A stretch of 64,000 nucleotides of DNA from Cupriavidus numazuensis (GCF_905397435.1 NZ_CAJPVI010000047.1:1-64000); one strand, 5' to 3'; counted from the stretch's first letter, positions 26,358-34,661 are shown. Notes: generated by a model not told the origin, from the letters alone. Numbers and translations are program-made.

Positions 26358-26384
26358 CGGACGACTGCCGGGACGACTGGCAGA

Positions 26385-27008
26385 CTATTCGGGCAGCGTC
26401 CCGTTGCCAGCGCCAAGCGGCCGCTGCATCAGTACCGTATCGATCCACTGTCCGTGCTTGAAGCCGACCGCTTCGAGCCGGCCGACCGTGCGGAAACCAA
26501 GCCGCTCATGCACGGCGAGCGAGCCAGCACCTTCGCCGCTGGCGGTGCAGGCGACCACCGCGACCATCTGCCGCCACGGCCCGGTCTCGCAGCGCGCGAT
26601 CAGCGCTTCCAGCAGGGTTCGCCCCAGACCTTCGCCTACACAGCGGTGATCAATATAGATGGAGTCCTCGATGGCGTACCGGTAAGCGCTGCGGGCGCGG
26701 TATGACGAGGCATAGGCGTAACCGAGCACCTCACCGTCGCGCTCCGCGACCAGGTACGGCAATCCCTTGCGCAGGACTTCGGCCATGCGCAACTGCATAT
26801 CGTCCACGTCGGGCGGGGTTTCCTCGAACGAGGCGCGGCCGTGCAGTACGTGGTGGGCGTAGATTGCCTGGATGGCCGACACGTCGGCAGGACCGGCATT
26901 GCGGAGGGTGAAGGGTTTGCGTGGCTGGTCGGCTCGCGCCGCAGTCGGGGAAATCGTCATGGGAATCGGTGTCGCCGCCATGGCTGGCAATCGTAGAGTG
27001 CGAGGCAT
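26385..27008 (-). CDS. GNAT N-acetyltransferase, phosphinothricin acetyltransferase-like
   Basis: 207 residues. The GNAT domain starts near residue 33 (FTLRNAGPADVSAIQAIYAH). Features of the Pat/Bar group: ASFEETPP, YLVAERDGEVLGYAYASSYR, the acetyl-CoA motif HRCVGEGLGRTLLEALI and HERLGFRTVGRLEAVGFKHGQW. Start uncertain: in-frame ATGs at 27008, 26981 and 26960 all lack a clear ribosome site. Convergent with the azoreductase operon. Family members acetylate phosphinothricin or methionine sulfone/sulfoximine; the real substrate is not known. Confidence 0.88.
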   Translation of the reverse strand: MPRTLRLPAMAATPIPMTISPTAARADQPRKPFTLRNAGPADVSAIQAIYAHHVLHGRASFEETPPDVDDMQLRMAEVLRKGLPYLVAERDGEVLGYAYASSYRARSAYRYAIEDSIYIDHRCVGEGLGRTLLEALIARCETGPWRQMVAVVACTASGEGAGSLAVHERLGFRTVGRLEAVGFKHGQWIDTVLMQRPLGAGNGTLPE

Positions 27009-27101
27009 TCAGCACAATGCGTGCCGGCATCGGGCGGCAGGCTTGCACAGCGCTGGTGCACGTATATAGTGCGTGATTATTCGACAAGAAGGATATCTGC
27101 C

Positions 27102-27461
27102 ATGATCACCATCTATCACAACCCTCGCTGCTCGAAATCGCGCGAAACGCTGGCCCTGGTCGAGGCCGCTGGTGAGCGCCTCGGTGAACCGGTAGAGATC
27201 GTGGAGTATCTGAAGTCGCCACCTTCGCTGTCGACGCTGCGGCAGTTGCAGACCATGCTCGGGGTGTCGGCGCGGGAAATGATGCGGGATAACGAGGCGG
27301 CTTATCAGGAATTGGATCTGGCCGATCCGGGGCTGACGGATGCCGAGCTGCTGGCGGCGGTCGCCGACAATCCTATCTTGCTGCAGCGGCCGGTGGTGGT
27401 GCGGAATCGGAGGGCGGCTATTGGGAGGCCGCCGGAGAAGGTGGTTAGTTTGTTGGGGTGA
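27102..27461 (+). CDS. arsC: ArsC-type arsenate reductase (glutaredoxin-dependent family)
   Basis: 119 residues, thioredoxin fold. The active-site segment HNPRCSKSRETLAL places the catalytic cysteine at C10, and the arsenate-binding arginine region is LQRPVVVRNRRAAIGRPPE near the C-terminus. AAGAAGGATATC precedes the ATG. It stands alone, without arsB, arsR or other resistance genes, so it could equally be a YfgD-like ArsC paralogue with another role. Last native-composition gene before the low-GC island. Confidence 0.88.
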   Translation: MITIYHNPRCSKSRETLALVEAAGERLGEPVEIVEYLKSPPSLSTLRQLQTMLGVSAREMMRDNEAAYQELDLADPGLTDAELLAAVADNPILLQRPVVVRNRRAAIGRPPEKVVSLLG

Positions 27462-27499
27462 TTTGGGTTGGGATGCCCTTCGGAGCTGGCGTTCTTAGC

Positions 27500-27555
27500 G
27501 GACGCCTCGTTTCCCGGTCGCGTCCCTGACTTTTGTCTGGGCGAGCGACAACAAG
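27500..27555 (-). repeat. Degenerate copy of the dispersed palindromic repeat
   Basis: GACTTTTGTCTGGGCGAGCG and the upstream GCGGACGCCTCGTTTC resemble the block at 8188-8256 in the same orientation, with substitutions and small gaps. It sits at the left edge of the low-GC island. The surrounding spacer 27462-27685 has no gene. Confidence 0.5.
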
Positions 27556-27685
27556 ACGGAATTCGCTGTGGGCATCGCCAGCCGTGCCAGCGTGACTACG
27601 CTACCGCGCTCCGATGTAGCCAGCCGCAACGCCTTGCAGGCGGCTAGCGGCTAGGTAGGAATGAGAAATATTGGCCCGTAATGAA

Positions 27686-28111
27686 TCACAGGCTGCCTGG
27701 CATTGCTGGGCGCCGCCAGACCGGCGAGGGCTCGTCCAAATAGAACCCCAGAGGCTGCCTAAACGTTACCTTGGCAGCAAATCCTCTTACAGGGTCAGCG
27801 AAAGGCGGGCACACGGCTCTACTCGCCGCCTCAATCGCAGCAGCATCCAGCAACGGCCAGCCCGAAGATGCGGCAATTTCCGTGGACACAATACTTCCCT
27901 TATCGTCCACTGTAATTCGCAGCGTTACAGTACCTTGTTGTCCCTGCCGGCGAGCTACCGCTGGGTACGAGATTGACTTGAATTCGCAACGCCACCCTAC
28001 TCGTCCTTTATCCGAAAATGCGTGGGTGGGAGTATAAACATCCGGCGATTCACAACCATGCAGCACAAAGCTCGCTACGGCGACGATGATAGCCCTTAAT
28101 ATACTCAACAT
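27686..28111 (-). CDS. Lipoprotein with a TonB C-terminal domain
   Basis: 141 residues. The start MLSILRAIIVAVASFVLHGC gives a lipoprotein signal ending at C20. A TonB C-terminal (energy-transducer) domain follows at about 44-125: ISYPAVARRQGQQGTVTLRI, then VDDKGSIVSTEIAASSGWP and LLDAAAIEAASRAVCPPF. True TonB has an N-terminal transmembrane helix and a proline-rich spanner; both are absent, so it cannot work as a classical TonB. Last gene of the low-GC minus-strand series, 74 bases after the 746-residue repeat protein. The frame is open upstream to 28189 without a lipobox-compatible start. Function unknown; an envelope partner of the exported protein is possible. Confidence 0.75.
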   Translation of the reverse strand: MLSILRAIIVAVASFVLHGCESPDVYTPTHAFSDKGRVGWRCEFKSISYPAVARRQGQQGTVTLRITVDDKGSIVSTEIAASSGWPLLDAAAIEAASRAVCPPFADPVRGFAAKVTFRQPLGFYLDEPSPVWRRPAMPGSL

Positions 28112-28185
28112 TCTTGTCACAAAATCAATGCCAAAATGGGCGAAAACAAAATCGCCGACGCGTGCCGCCGGCATATCGTTCAAAA

Positions 28186-30426
28186 TCAATTTAAGTAGTG
28201 AAATTCCTCAACGTACAATTCGCCGATCACCGTCCTTCCTGCGGGCAAATCTCCCTCCGCGGGAAAATAATAGGTCACTTCACCGCTCGGCCGGTAAGTA
28301 TATGGTTGACTAGGGGTGCCACCATTGGGGACAGATACCCAATGAGGAAGACTGTCGCTCAGATTGCCATTTGACGCGTAAAACGGCGCTCCACCGGAAA
28401 ACCCTATGGGCGTAAAATATGCAATCAACCCCGGTTTCACTTGCAAGCCGATATACGCTAGACCTGAATCGACAGTACCACCCTTGTAGACATAATCGGT
28501 TGGCTGCGTGGGCGACCGTGGGTCGTGGAAATTTTGAACGTGGAGATGGCCAGTTTGGTCAACAAAATTCTGCTTTGCGAGTCCGGAAAACGGGTCAGTT
28601 CCATTGTACATTGAATCGGCATAGTGTCCTGCACCGTCCGTCCACCAGGTACGAAAGTGGCCGTTCTCCGTCCAGTATTTGGTTGTTACGAAGCTATTAG
28701 GATCTGCACTCGCATGCCACGCAGTTGTCGCCACACTTCCCGACGAATCGTAGGTCTTTTCCAAGAATTTTCCGTTCTCGATAACTTGACTATAAGTTAG
28801 GGGGGATGCCAGCGATTCGTTTTGATGAACATTCGAGCCGATGTAATGACCGGTCGAGTCATAAATATATTCACTCATGCGGCCATCGATCTTTTCACAG
28901 CCCCAAGTCAGGGGAGAGCTCAGCAAGTCTGTCTGATGGATAAAGGTACCGCTCCAGTGCCCTTCGGCATCGTATTTGTATTCATTGATTCTTCCATCGG
29001 ACTTTTGACATCCCCAAACCAAAGGCGAAGAAAGCGATTCACCCTGATGAACGAAGGTGCCACTCCAATGGCCGGTCGCATCGTAGAGATATTCATTCAT
29101 CTTGCCACCGGATTTCTCACAACCCCAGATCAAGTGCGAATTTAGTGAATCAGACTGATGTATGTAGGTGGCCTTCCAATTGCCGTTGCCATCGTAGTTA
29201 TACTCGTTCATCTTGCCATCCACCCTCTCGCATCCTGATACTAACGGAGAGGCGAACGAATCGGTCTGATGAATGAAGGTTGCACTCCAGTTGCCGCTGG
29301 TATCGTAGCAATACTCGTGCATCCGGCCATCAACTTTCTCGCAGCCGGAAATTAGCTGGGAACTCAGCGAATCAGTCTGATGCAGATAAGTCCCCACCCA
29401 ATTTCCGTTGCTATCGTAGACATATTCGCTGACTTTGCCTTCAGCTTTTTCCCACACCCAGACCAAAGGCGAGTTCAATGATGTGCTTTGATGCACATAG
29501 CTGGAAATCTCATGACCGTCAATGTCGTAGTAGCTTTCAATGAGTCTACCGTTGTCGAATTGACGAGAGAAGCTCACACTGGAATTCCTGTCTCCGAAAT
29601 GCACGTCCTCGCGAAGGCAGGCGCCGAGCACATCGTAGTAGTATTCCGAGAAGATGCCATTTTTGATAATGGTTTCAGTTATCTGGTCAGTGCTGGTATC
29701 ACGACTGGCCGAGACCGTCACCTTTCCCAGGATGCCAATATCGACAATTTCGATACTTCCTACTTTTAGGCCGGAAGGTGAGAGGCCATGTTCAATATTC
29801 CACTTCCCAACGGAGGTCGCGGTTAATCCCAAATCGCTGAGAATGTGAGCAATGCGTTGTGGGTCGGACGAAATTGATTTGACCATTGAATCGGCTTGAG
29901 CGATCTCTTCGGAGTTCAGGGACGCGGCAACCCAATTTCCGAGATCATCCACTTTCCATCCCTTGGAAGACGCCACCAGAGCAAAGGCTCCGGCACCGAT
30001 TCCGACGAGCGTTAGACCGACAACCACGGGAGTGGATGCAATTGCAGCGGGAATCACCGCAAAACCAAGCACCGCGCTAATAGCGGCCTCCCCCGCGCCA
30101 AGGGTCGCCACTGTGCCAGCCATATTCGCGACAAGCGATGAAATATCTGCTAAGTTCACCGAACTCACAGAACCACTCGCATTGTAGCTGTTTAGAATAT
30201 TGGAGATGCTGTAAGCAGCTCCGGCTGCACTGAGTGCTGCGCCGAGACTTGGAATTGAGGCCCTTGGGATGTCGGTGGACGCAATGGAGACTACAGACTG
30301 CGCAGCTTGTCCCACACCAATAACAGTTGCCGTAAGGTTCTTTGGATCGGTGAGCGCACTAGCGGCCGAAACGCCTGCTGATGTTTGAGCCAAAAATACA
30401 GTAAGACCATTTATTGGAACCGCCAT
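28186..30426 (-). CDS. Large protein with hydrophobic N-terminal part and seven 37-residue YD-like repeats; putative type I secretion substrate
   Basis: 746 residues, not recognised as any characterised protein. Residues 1-155 are glycine/alanine-rich and hydrophobic, with a hairpin-like pair at about 113-150 ending TLVGIGAGAFAL, which has glycine-zipper spacing (G142, G144, G146). Residues 156-297 look globular. Residues 298-556 are seven contiguous 37-residue repeats of type YxYDxxGNWxxTxxHQTDSL then SSPLxxGCEKxDGKMNE, with a decayed eighth after 557; the YxYDxxGN core resembles RHS/YD repeats but the period is longer. The C-terminal 190 residues are non-repetitive and rich in aromatic residues. 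No RTX GGxGxD motifs or Sec signal are seen. GGAGA precedes the ATG. Genes for an ABC exporter and HlyD adaptor lie upstream on the same strand, so export is inferred. Toxin or adhesin are both possible. Confidence 0.8.
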   Translation of the reverse strand: MAVPINGLTVFLAQTSAGVSAASALTDPKNLTATVIGVGQAAQSVVSIASTDIPRASIPSLGAALSAAGAAYSISNILNSYNASGSVSSVNLADISSLVANMAGTVATLGAGEAAISAVLGFAVIPAAIASTPVVVGLTLVGIGAGAFALVASSKGWKVDDLGNWVAASLNSEEIAQADSMVKSISSDPQRIAHILSDLGLTATSVGKWNIEHGLSPSGLKVGSIEIVDIGILGKVTVSASRDTSTDQITETIIKNGIFSEYYYDVLGACLREDVHFGDRNSSVSFSRQFDNGRLIESYYDIDGHEISSYVHQSTSLNSPLVWVWEKAEGKVSEYVYDSNGNWVGTYLHQTDSLSSQLISGCEKVDGRMHEYCYDTSGNWSATFIHQTDSFASPLVSGCERVDGKMNEYNYDGNGNWKATYIHQSDSLNSHLIWGCEKSGGKMNEYLYDATGHWSGTFVHQGESLSSPLVWGCQKSDGRINEYKYDAEGHWSGTFIHQTDLLSSPLTWGCEKIDGRMSEYIYDSTGHYIGSNVHQNESLASPLTYSQVIENGKFLEKTYDSSGSVATTAWHASADPNSFVTTKYWTENGHFRTWWTDGAGHYADSMYNGTDPFSGLAKQNFVDQTGHLHVQNFHDPRSPTQPTDYVYKGGTVDSGLAYIGLQVKPGLIAYFTPIGFSGGAPFYASNGNLSDSLPHWVSVPNGGTPSQPYTYRPSGEVTYYFPAEGDLPAGRTVIGELYVEEFHYLN
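28759..29535 (-). repeat. Seven tandem 111-bp coding repeats
   Basis: Codes for residues 298-556 of the 746-residue protein. The unit is 111 bases with an invariant period and conserved AT-rich blocks such as CATCAGACTGATTC-like segments and variable third positions. The copies are diverged at DNA level, so the array looks old rather than recently amplified. Confidence 0.85.
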
Positions 30427-30480
30427 TTAATTCTCCATTGCAAAAGTACCTCATATTGAAAAACGACAGTGAGGGGCGCA

Positions 30481-31056
30481 TCAATTGCAACGAAATTTTT
30501 TATTTTCGGAATCTTTCCATTTCTTGCACTCGAACGCAAAGACGCGCAAAATCAAATATATTGGGAAAGCATTCATCAGCAAAGCCACCCAAAGCATCGC
30601 TCTTTTAATCCATTGAGCGTCTCGTGCTGATTTTTCGTACTCGATTCCTTTCTTGTAACAGTCGAGCTCCCAAATTCGTTGCGGCATTTCAATAATCGAC
30701 CACTTGACATCAGAAACACCTATTCGTGCGCTGCACCCCAAGAACGATTCATAATTGGTGACTTGCTCATCAGAGAGCTCCGGTCGACCTCGCGCAAGTC
30801 CCGATAAATTTCCGTAGAAATCAAATCCGTGAATTGATCCATCACTCAACTTCAATGTCATATGTGGCGATTTTTTTCTCACCGATATCACGTCACCGGA
30901 CAACCAGCGCAGATTTTCCCTTTTTGGTACAGAATTGACATATTCAAGCAAGGTCGGATAGCCAAGAATGGGGAAGATGATTGAGAGAATCCATATGGTT
31001 CCCTTGAAGGATCTAAGGATTACTCCAACACGTTCGGAAAAATTCGAAGAATACAT
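30481..31056 (-). CDS. Two-helix membrane protein of the secretion island
   Basis: 191 residues. Hydrophobic segments at about 20-38 (TIWILSIIFPILGYPTLLE) and 153-173 (MLWVALLMNAFPIYLILRVF) bracket a domain of about 110 residues with two cysteines (FLGCSAR, ELDCYKK). The topology resembles DUF3592-type proteins, but I see no firm family match. It lies between the HlyD gene and the repeat-protein gene on the same strand, 54 bases from the latter. A small membrane protein next to a membrane-active exported protein is the place for an immunity or anchoring partner; this is inference. Confidence 0.75.
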   Translation of the reverse strand: MYSSNFSERVGVILRSFKGTIWILSIIFPILGYPTLLEYVNSVPKRENLRWLSGDVISVRKKSPHMTLKLSDGSIHGFDFYGNLSGLARGRPELSDEQVTNYESFLGCSARIGVSDVKWSIIEMPQRIWELDCYKKGIEYEKSARDAQWIKRAMLWVALLMNAFPIYLILRVFAFECKKWKDSENKKFRCN

Positions 31057-31177
31057 ATGATCGCCGAATGATTACTGGTATCCCGCTGGCGAGCGTAATC
31101 CAATTGTCTAACTGCCCGGATTAGCCGATGCATAGGCGTGGGACCTGAAAAATTGCTCCGCATGAGCCAACTTCCAT

Positions 31178-32488
31178 TCAGTGTTCCCGCATCGAACGAT
31201 TGATTCCCTGCAAGATAGGATCGAGGAGATAGGTCAGCGCACTGCGCGCCCGCGTGGTGATGAAGACTTCGGCGCCCATGCCCGGTGCTAGCGCCACGGG
31301 CTCGCCGCTTACCGCGCGAGCGTGAGCAAGAGAAGCTGGTTCAACGGAAGTGCGCACTAGGTAATACGCCTCGCGTGTTATGTTGTCCTCCAGACGATCG
31401 GCACCAATGTAGATAACCCGCCCATCGATTCGCGGCACCTTGCGAGTCGAGTAAGCGGTAAGGTGGAGGCTCGCGGCTTGATTCAAGGTGACATCGGCGA
31501 TCTGTTCTGGATGAACGTGCGCCTCTACCACAAGCGGTTGATTGCGAGGCACTATTTCCAGCACAGGAGCACCCGGCGCAATCACTGCTCCTGGCGTCTT
31601 TACCTTCAGGTTGATCACCACTCCCTCTACGGGCGCCCGAAGAGTTTGCTTGAGCTCCGCGTCCTTGAGAGGGCGCCTGTCCTCTTCAAGCCTGAGAAGT
31701 TGAGCATTTGCTTCCCTGAGCTCTTCATTAGCCTGCTTCGCATAATCGGCCTCCAGCGTGGCGCGGCGGAGACGTATATCTTCGCGGCGCTGCCTGGCGC
31801 GGACCGTTTCGGCCTCATAGTTGGTTTGCTGTATCTGGCTTTGCAGATGTTCCTTTTCCAACTGCGCCACACGCATTTCTGAGATGAACCCCCTTTCCCG
31901 AAGGCTCCGGTTCAATGCTTCCTCCCGCTTGGTTATCTGGCGAACGCCATTGGAGCTCGCCTCCAGCTTGTATAGAGTGCGGAGTTCCTTATCGATCTCC
32001 CCTTCCTGCTGCGCAAGGATATGTCGTTGCCCGATGAGAGCATGGCGTCGTGCCTGAAACACGCCGGTTTCCAAACTGACCAGTTCCCTCATCCTCTGCG
32101 TCCCAGCTTGGGGAAATTCGACGGTATCGGCCAGCTTGGCTTCCGCCTCCAGGCGCAAGCGCTTCATCCGGAGCGCTTCCAGCGCAATATCGATGCCCTC
32201 AAGAGAAGCGGAAACGTGCTCATCGCCAAGAACAATTAGCGGAGCGCCTATGGCAACGGTATCGCCTTCCGTCACCACAATCCGATGAACCGTACCACCG
32301 GTTACATGCTGGACCTCCTTACGATCGCCGGCCACCTTGACAGTCCCTTGCGCCACAACCGCGCCATTCAGTGGGGCAAGCGCCAACCATGCAGCGGAAG
32401 CCAGACCGCACCCAAGAATGGAGATCCCGCCAATCCAGTGTCCTGTCCTTGCAAGTGCAGGCAATGCCTCAACCGGCTGCGACATCAT
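31178..32488 (-). CDS. HlyD-family periplasmic adaptor of a type I secretion system
   Basis: 436-residue membrane fusion protein of the HlyD/PrtE group. One N-terminal transmembrane helix (about 18-40, GHWIGGISILGCGLASAAW), a biotinyl-lipoyl-like half domain (GGTVHRIVVTEGDTV), a long coiled coil (about 95-290, rich in E, R, L, Q), the second lipoyl half (LRAPVEGVVINLKVKTPGAV) and the beta-barrel with APGMGAEVFITTRARSALTYLLDPI near the C-terminus. The start codon overlaps the ABC stop by four bases, so the two are translationally coupled. No TolC-like outer-membrane factor lies nearby; one would have to be supplied from elsewhere. Confidence 0.93.
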   Translation of the reverse strand: MMSQPVEALPALARTGHWIGGISILGCGLASAAWLALAPLNGAVVAQGTVKVAGDRKEVQHVTGGTVHRIVVTEGDTVAIGAPLIVLGDEHVSASLEGIDIALEALRMKRLRLEAEAKLADTVEFPQAGTQRMRELVSLETGVFQARRHALIGQRHILAQQEGEIDKELRTLYKLEASSNGVRQITKREEALNRSLRERGFISEMRVAQLEKEHLQSQIQQTNYEAETVRARQRREDIRLRRATLEADYAKQANEELREANAQLLRLEEDRRPLKDAELKQTLRAPVEGVVINLKVKTPGAVIAPGAPVLEIVPRNQPLVVEAHVHPEQIADVTLNQAASLHLTAYSTRKVPRIDGRVIYIGADRLEDNITREAYYLVRTSVEPASLAHARAVSGEPVALAPGMGAEVFITTRARSALTYLLDPILQGINRSMREH

Positions 32489-34230
32489 TGCGCTCCGGGT
32501 ACGCTAGGCGCGCCAACCGAACGCAGCGGATGTACGCGACTTGCCACTATTGGCGGCGAAATTGGCATGGGCGGTGCTTGCAGCTGCGACTCACGTAGCA
32601 CGGTGCCGCCGCGCAGGTGCGCGAGCTGTGAGGCATCCACGGGGAACGGCGACTCAATTGCGCAGATGACGACAGCCATACCGCTATCCAACATTCGCTC
32701 GATCGCAAGCTGCAAGCGTGTGCGCCACGCTTCATCCAAGCGCGTGGCCGGTTCGTCAAGCACGATAAGCTTTGGGGCCCAATACACGCTACGCGCGAGC
32801 TCAATAAAGCGAGTTTCGGCATAGGTCAAATGGTGGCCGTCGGATCCAATCGGCGTTTCATAACCGAGCGGCAGGCTCAGAATCCACTCATGGATGCCGA
32901 CCATTTTTGCGGCACACTCTAGGGCTTGCTGTGCCGGGCGCTGCGCCCCACCATGCATGGTCCTACCGATGTTCTGGGCAATGGTGCCACTGAAGATTGC
33001 GGCATCCTGCGCCAACAGGCCAATGCCATTCCCACCGACCCGGTCGACCGTGTACGTACTCTTCGCATCGAGGGTGACAGCACCACGATGGGGGCGATAC
33101 ATACCCGATAGCAGTCGGGCAAGCGTTGTCTTGCCACTCCCACTGGCTCCGCGAATGATCAACAACTCACCACCCGCAAGCCTAAATGATGCTTGCATTA
33201 GCACTGGGCACGAGGTATTCGGATAGCCGAAGCCCAGAGCGTCCACGATCAAATCCGCCGTGGCCGGGGTCATCGGCTTGGTGTCTTCATTTGGCTGTTG
33301 AAGCCATGCATGTAGGCGCAGGAATGCCGTTAGCCCGTTGCTAATGGATTGCCAGGATGCGGCCAACGGTTGCAATGGCTGCAACACCTTACCAAGGAGC
33401 AAGGTGGCTGCGAGCATGATGCCCCCGCTGGCATGGCTGTTGATCACCAGAATGGCTCCGGCCGTGAGCATGGCGGTCTGCAGCCCACCCATGACCGCCT
33501 TCGAAGCGAGCCGATAGAACGAAAGCGATATCACCAGGGCTGTTCCCGCAAGCTGCTCCCGAAGTCGCAAAGCGCTATGCGCAGCAACCAGTTCTCGCGT
33601 GCCGCCCATCTGCAGCAGCGTAATCGCGTGCAACTGAAGCTCCCGATCTGCCCGCTCTGCCAGCGCTTGGGACTCGCTTGCCGCTTCCATTTTCCGTGCG
33701 ACTAGGCGCTTATCGAGATAAGCGACCAAGACCATGAGAAAAAGGCCGCCGAGCGCCACTAAACCGAGACGGGCGTCGAATGCAAAGACCACTAACAGGA
33801 AAAAAAGGCCCCAAGGGGCATCCAGTAGCAACGGTAAGCCAGGCCCCGACAGAAACGCCTCCGCCGTCCGCATATCGTTCGGCAACGCAGCGCCGGTCGC
33901 TGATTGTCCGCCGGCCAGGGACAACAACAGATATTTATCACTGTGGCTACGGCACGCCACCCCAAAGTGCAACGCCGTATCAGCGAGAATGAGTCCGCGC
34001 GCGTACTCAAGACCAAACGACAGGAGATAGGCCAAGATGCTAATAAACACCAGCATCCACAGCGTTTCGATACTACGGCTGCTTAGAACACGATCATAGA
34101 CTTGCAGCAAGAACAGCGAAGGCACAAGTGCCGCCAGATTGCCGAACACGCTGAAGATGACCACAAGCCCAAGCGGCCATTGCAAATCAATGCCCGCAAC
34201 CTTGCTAATGCTAGTGTTGCGCCGATTCAT
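32485..34230 (-). CDS. Type I secretion ABC permease/ATPase (PrtD-like) with degenerate nucleotide-binding motifs
   Basis: 581 residues: an exporter membrane domain (about 18-305) fused to an ATPase domain (about 325-545), without a C39 peptidase domain, as in PrtD. Walker A is intact (GASGSGKTT, 361-369), Q-loop Q408 is present, and Walker B with catalytic Glu is intact (LIVLDE, 488-493; D-loop LDE, 498-500). The signature LSGGQ is replaced by LTYAE (468-472) in a recognisable context (ETRFIELARSVYWAPKLIVLDEP in pieces), and the H-loop histidine is missing (VVICAIES, A524 where ITH is usual). A homodimer would therefore lack key hydrolysis residues at both sites. First gene of the low-GC operon. 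No ribosome site is clear at the ATG. Confidence 0.92.
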   Translation of the reverse strand: MNRRNTSISKVAGIDLQWPLGLVVIFSVFGNLAALVPSLFLLQVYDRVLSSRSIETLWMLVFISILAYLLSFGLEYARGLILADTALHFGVACRSHSDKYLLLSLAGGQSATGAALPNDMRTAEAFLSGPGLPLLLDAPWGLFFLLVVFAFDARLGLVALGGLFLMVLVAYLDKRLVARKMEAASESQALAERADRELQLHAITLLQMGGTRELVAAHSALRLREQLAGTALVISLSFYRLASKAVMGGLQTAMLTAGAILVINSHASGGIMLAATLLLGKVLQPLQPLAASWQSISNGLTAFLRLHAWLQQPNEDTKPMTPATADLIVDALGFGYPNTSCPVLMQASFRLAGGELLIIRGASGSGKTTLARLLSGMYRPHRGAVTLDAKSTYTVDRVGGNGIGLLAQDAAIFSGTIAQNIGRTMHGGAQRPAQQALECAAKMVGIHEWILSLPLGYETPIGSDGHHLTYAETRFIELARSVYWAPKLIVLDEPATRLDEAWRTRLQLAIERMLDSGMAVVICAIESPFPVDASQLAHLRGGTVLRESQLQAPPMPISPPIVASRVHPLRSVGAPSVPGAQ

Positions 34231-34583
34231 GTGACGCTGTCAGGAGAAGGGAAAACACCGGTTATGAAGTAAACAGGCGGGAGGCACATAGAAAACTCCG
34301 GCAACTAGATTTTTGAATGCAATTTCTACCCTCAAAAATATCCTAATGACCCCACCGGGCTCAATCGAATGATTTCGAAAAATCGCAAAACTTCGATTCA
34401 GCGCAATTTGCGCAGGATGATGCTAGCGGGTTCGGCGCAAAGGAATTGGCGCATGGGTCTGACCACGGAGCAACTGATAATGGACGATGTCGGAAACAAC
34501 GCAGGGCTTCGCACGCGGCACAAGAACTTGGGTACGATGCCGAGATAGGGCTTCGGAAGGTGATCCGTGGGACACCAACGGAC
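34231..34583. other. Spacer upstream of the secretion operon, no gene recognised
   Basis: About 350 bases of mixed composition between the ABC gene start and a terminator. It should contain the operon promoter, but no convincing -35/-10 pair could be singled out. Short open frames on both strands lack ribosome sites and family features. Confidence 0.5.
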
Positions 34584-34622
34584 CAAAAATCAAAACCGGC
34601 CTCCACCAAAGGCAGAGGCCGG
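34584..34622 (-). terminator. Rho-independent terminator of the small membrane-protein gene
   Basis: On the minus strand, CCGGCCTC and GAGGCCGG form an 8-bp stem with an 11-base loop, followed by TTTTGATTTTT. It lies 40 bases past the stop of the 76-residue gene and separates it from the secretion operon. Confidence 0.88.
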
Positions 34623-34661
34623 CCCGGTCAGCAAAACCAGATAGCTTCAGATTGAGTCGTC

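Noticed and set aside
27102-27461. An arsenic resistance operon
   Set aside because: Only the ArsC-like gene is present; no arsR, arsB or acr3 lies next to it, so resistance is not claimed.
28759-29535. Possible CRISPR array because of regular DNA repetition
   Set aside because: The period is 111 bases, the frame is open throughout and the repeats translate to conserved 37-residue units; there are no short identical repeats with unique spacers and no cas genes.
32485-34230. Bacteriocin exporter with a C39 peptidase
   Set aside because: The N-terminus goes directly into the membrane domain; no catalytic Cys/His peptidase domain precedes it, and the cargo has no double-glycine leader.
34361-34609. 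82-codon minus-strand frame upstream of the secretion operon
   Set aside because: It overlaps the terminator hairpin, lacks a ribosome site and shows no family features.
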